A DNA stretch of 8,521 nt. Source: Nitrospiraceae bacterium (GTDB lineage: Bacteria > Nitrospirota > Thermodesulfovibrionia > Thermodesulfovibrionales > UBA1546). Positions 7,272 to 8,521 of the stretch are shown piece by piece. The stretch covers positions 1 through 8,521 of the forward strand of contig DOHC01000232.1 of the NCBI GenBank assembly GCA_003535475.1, written 5' to 3'. A program made the translations under genes and the position numbers. The notes under the pieces were generated by a model. It was not told where the DNA came from. It searched no databases and saw only the letters and a list, made by a program, of their open reading frames with translations. The first letter of the stretch is position 1; the number at the start of each line of letters is the position of its first letter.

Positions 7272-7691
7272 ATGCTGATGCCGAAGAAAGTCAAGTTCAG
7301 GAAGATGCAGAAGGGCAATATGCGTGGCAAGGCATATACAGGCTCCAAAATTTCTTTCGGAGAATTCGGGCTTAAGGCCATGGAGCCGGGCTGGGTGTCA
7401 AGCAGGCAGATTGAGGCAGCAAGGATAGCAATAACAAGACACGCCAAGAGGGGCTGTAAGCTATGGATAAGAGTATTCCCTGATAAACCTATAACTAAAA
7501 AACCTGCAGAAACAAGAATGGGTAAGGGTAAAGGTAATCTGGAATACTGGGTTGCTGTTGTTAAGCCGGGCAGAGTTCTGTATGAAGTTGCCGGGGTTAC
7601 AGAGGAGATAGCGAAGGAAGCGCTTAGTCTTGCATCCTATAAGCTTCCTATTGCTACGAGGTTCGTAAAGAGGGGGGGTACAGTAGCATGA
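7272..7691 (+). CDS. rplP: 50S ribosomal protein L16
   Basis: L16 is a late-assembling 50S protein near the A site and peptidyl transferase centre. The 139 residues (E. coli 136) begin [98 protein letters not shown] follows. Arg82 in [10 protein letters not shown] matches E. coli Arg81, the residue hydroxylated by YcfD there. The first ATG (7272), with GGAG six bases upstream, gives the usual MLMPK start; the ATG at 7278 would give MPKK and is less likely. The end contains a run of seven G, read in frame as RGG, which also serves as the upstream purine tract for rpmC. The stop overlaps the rpmC start (ATGA). Confidence 0.97.
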   Translation: MLMPKKVKFRKMQKGNMRGKAYTGSKISFGEFGLKAMEPGWVSSRQIEAARIAITRHAKRGCKLWIRVFPDKPITKKPAETRMGKGKGNLEYWVAVVKPGRVLYEVAGVTEEIAKEALSLASYKLPIATRFVKRGGTVA

Positions 7692-7879
7692 AACCCTCAG
7701 AATTAAGGGCGTTGACAGTAGAAGAGCTGAAACAGAAAGAGCAGGACACCAGGAAAGAGCTTTTTAACCTAAAGTTCAGGCTTGCTACAGGTGAGGTAGA
7801 AAATCCTAAGCGTATAAATGCACTTAGAAAAGATATAGCTAAGATAATGACAATAACAAGCGAGAAATCAAAAGTTTAA
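7688..7879 (+). CDS. rpmC: 50S ribosomal protein L29
   Basis: L29 is a small helical-hairpin protein beside L23 at the tunnel exit. The 63 residues match E. coli L29 in length: [63 protein letters not shown]. The two helices span roughly 10-35 and 40-60, and [11 protein letters not shown] is the family signature. Translation is probably coupled to rplP through ATGA. The last codons (about SKV plus stop) lie inside a heptamer repeat, as in rplV, so the tail may be repeat-derived. A TTGACA inside the gene has no -10 partner. Confidence 0.95.
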   Translation: MKPSELRALTVEELKQKEQDTRKELFNLKFRLATGEVENPKRINALRKDIAKIMTITSEKSKV

Positions 7880-7892
7880 AGTTAAAAAAGAG
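7865..7892 (+). repeat. AT-rich 7-bp-period repeat at the rpmC/rpsQ junction
   Basis: Units AAATCAA, AAGTTTA, AAGTTAA and AAAAGAG run across the rpmC stop and into the rpsQ ribosome-binding site (AGAGG at 7889-7893). Fourteen bases (7870-7883) are identical to 3177-3190 in the tuf/rpsJ gap. It is the shortest copy of the family in this window. Confidence 0.65.
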
Positions 7893-7898
7893 GTCGGA

Positions 7899-8141
7899 AT
7901 GGCAGAAAAAACTTATAAAGGCAAGGTTGTTAGCGATAAGATGGACAAAACCGTTGTGGTTGCTGTTACAAGGCATGTTCAGCACCCTGAATATAAAAAG
8001 GTGGTTAAGAAGATAACCAGGTTTAAAGCCCATGATGAAGAAAACAAGTGCAAGGTGGGGGATACAGTTTCAATAACCGGGACACGGCCGCGCAGCAAAG
8101 ATAAAAGGTGGACCGTTTTAAGCATACTTGAAAAGGCATAA
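7899..8141 (+). CDS. rpsQ: 30S ribosomal protein S17
   Basis: S17 is a primary 16S rRNA-binding protein with an OB fold, needed early in 30S assembly. The 80 residues (E. coli 84) show [89 protein letters not shown] (10-21) and the [11 protein letters not shown] signature (63-73) are diagnostic. AGAGG lies five bases upstream. It sits 19 bases after rpmC, and that gap is largely heptamer repeat. Its stop codon overlaps the AAGGAG of rplN. Confidence 0.97.
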   Translation: MAEKTYKGKVVSDKMDKTVVVAVTRHVQHPEYKKVVKKITRFKAHDEENKCKVGDTVSITGTRPRSKDKRWTVLSILEKA

Positions 8142-8145
8142 GGAG
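8140..8145 (+). promoter_or_regulatory. Shine-Dalgarno of rplN
   Basis: AAGGAG overlaps the rpsQ stop codon (TAA 8139-8141) and sits nine bases before the ATG at 8155. A second purine patch, AGGG at 8150-8153, is too close to be the main site. Confidence 0.6.
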
Positions 8146-8154
8146 CAATAGGGA

Positions 8155-8521
8155 ATGATTCAGGACAAGAGCATACTGGAAGTAGCGGACAATTCGGGCG
8201 CCAAAAGAGTCCGGTGCATAAAAGTGCTTGGCGGCATGCGCAGGAGATATGCGCGGCTTGGAGACATAATAGTTGTCAGTGTTCAAGAGGCTATCCCTGA
8301 ATCCAATGTCAAGAAAGGCGCAATAGCAAAGGCTGTTGTGGTAAGGACGAAAAAGGAGCAGAGGAGAGCTGACGGTTCCTACATAAGGTTTGACCAGAAC
8401 GCGGCAGTGCTGATAAATCCGCAGGGAGAGCCTGTAGGCACAAGGATATTCGGGCCTGTTGCGAGAGAACTTAGATGGAAAGAATTTATGAAGATAATAT
8501 CGCTGGCGCCGGAGGTGCTGT
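8155..8521 (+). CDS. rplN: 50S ribosomal protein L14, lacking only the stop codon
   Basis: L14 lies at the 50S interface, forms bridges to 16S rRNA, and is the binding site of the silencing factor RsfS. It is normally the first gene of the spc operon. I translated 122 codons: [107 protein letters not shown]. coli L14 has 123 residues and also ends SLAPEVL, so the protein here is very probably complete. The final base, T at 8521, would be the first base of the stop codon. It follows rpsQ by 13 bases, so the spc genes continue directly from the S10 cluster. Confidence 0.97.
   Translation, partial: MIQDKSILEVADNSGAKRVRCIKVLGGMRRRYARLGDIIVVSVQEAIPESNVKKGAIAKAVVVRTKKEQRRADGSYIRFDQNAAVLINPQGEPVGTRIFGPVARELRWKEFMKIISLAPEVL

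Noticed and set aside
7712..7740. TTGACA inside rpmC as an internal promoter
   Set aside because: The expected -10 position is GA-rich with no TATAAT-like match.
1..8521. A hidden novel system, mobile element or CRISPR array
   Set aside because: Every stretch is filled by known translation genes in canonical order. The only unexplained DNA is the heptamer repeats and the promoter-like site in short gaps.

Overview
This window is a continuous run of translation genes on the + strand, in the order fusA' - tuf - rpsJ - rplC - rplD - rplW - rplB - rpsS - rplV - rpsC - rplP - rpmC - rpsQ - rplN. It joins the end of the str operon (EF-G, EF-Tu), a complete S10 operon, and the start of the spc operon (L14). 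Gene order and protein sequences are plainly bacterial. EF-G enters already inside its G domain, so its first ~49 codons lie upstream. L14 is complete except for the last two bases of its probable stop codon. No stretch of 300 bases lacks a gene, and I see no tRNA, rRNA, CRISPR array, insertion sequence or phage gene.

The organism cannot be named securely. The base composition is moderate. ATA, AGA and AGG are the normal Ile and Arg codons even in EF-Tu, and AT-rich 7-bp repeats sit between genes. Together with EF-G and ribosomal proteins of ordinary Gram-negative type, this makes me think of a Nitrospirota or deltaproteobacteria-like (Desulfobacterota) lineage, probably environmental. That is an inference with low confidence.

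Layout: 1-1932 holds the EF-G C-terminal 643 residues, and 1972-3171 holds EF-Tu, whose codon choice differs from every neighbour. At 3222-8141 lie the S10-operon genes and S17, tightly packed. Several genes are coupled by ATGA, GTGA or TAATG overlaps (rpsJ/rplC, rplD/rplW, rplW/rplB, rplP/rpmC). L14 follows at 8155-8521. rplC starts at GTG; rpsS and rpsC start at TTG, each behind a good Shine-Dalgarno sequence. All products act in one machine: EF-Tu delivers aminoacyl-tRNA, EF-G translocates, and the S and L proteins build the 30S and 50S subunits.

The genes themselves are ordinary. The notable part is the DNA between them. Three junctions (tuf/rpsJ, rplV/rpsC, rpmC/rpsQ) carry the same AT-rich heptamer repeat, close to AAAGTTA, each starting at or just before a stop codon. 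At rplV/rpsC the repeat occurs in both orientations around a near-consensus sigma70-type promoter (TTGACA, 17-bp spacer, TATAAC). This suggests that rpsC and the genes after it can be transcribed from inside the operon. I found no previously undescribed protein system.
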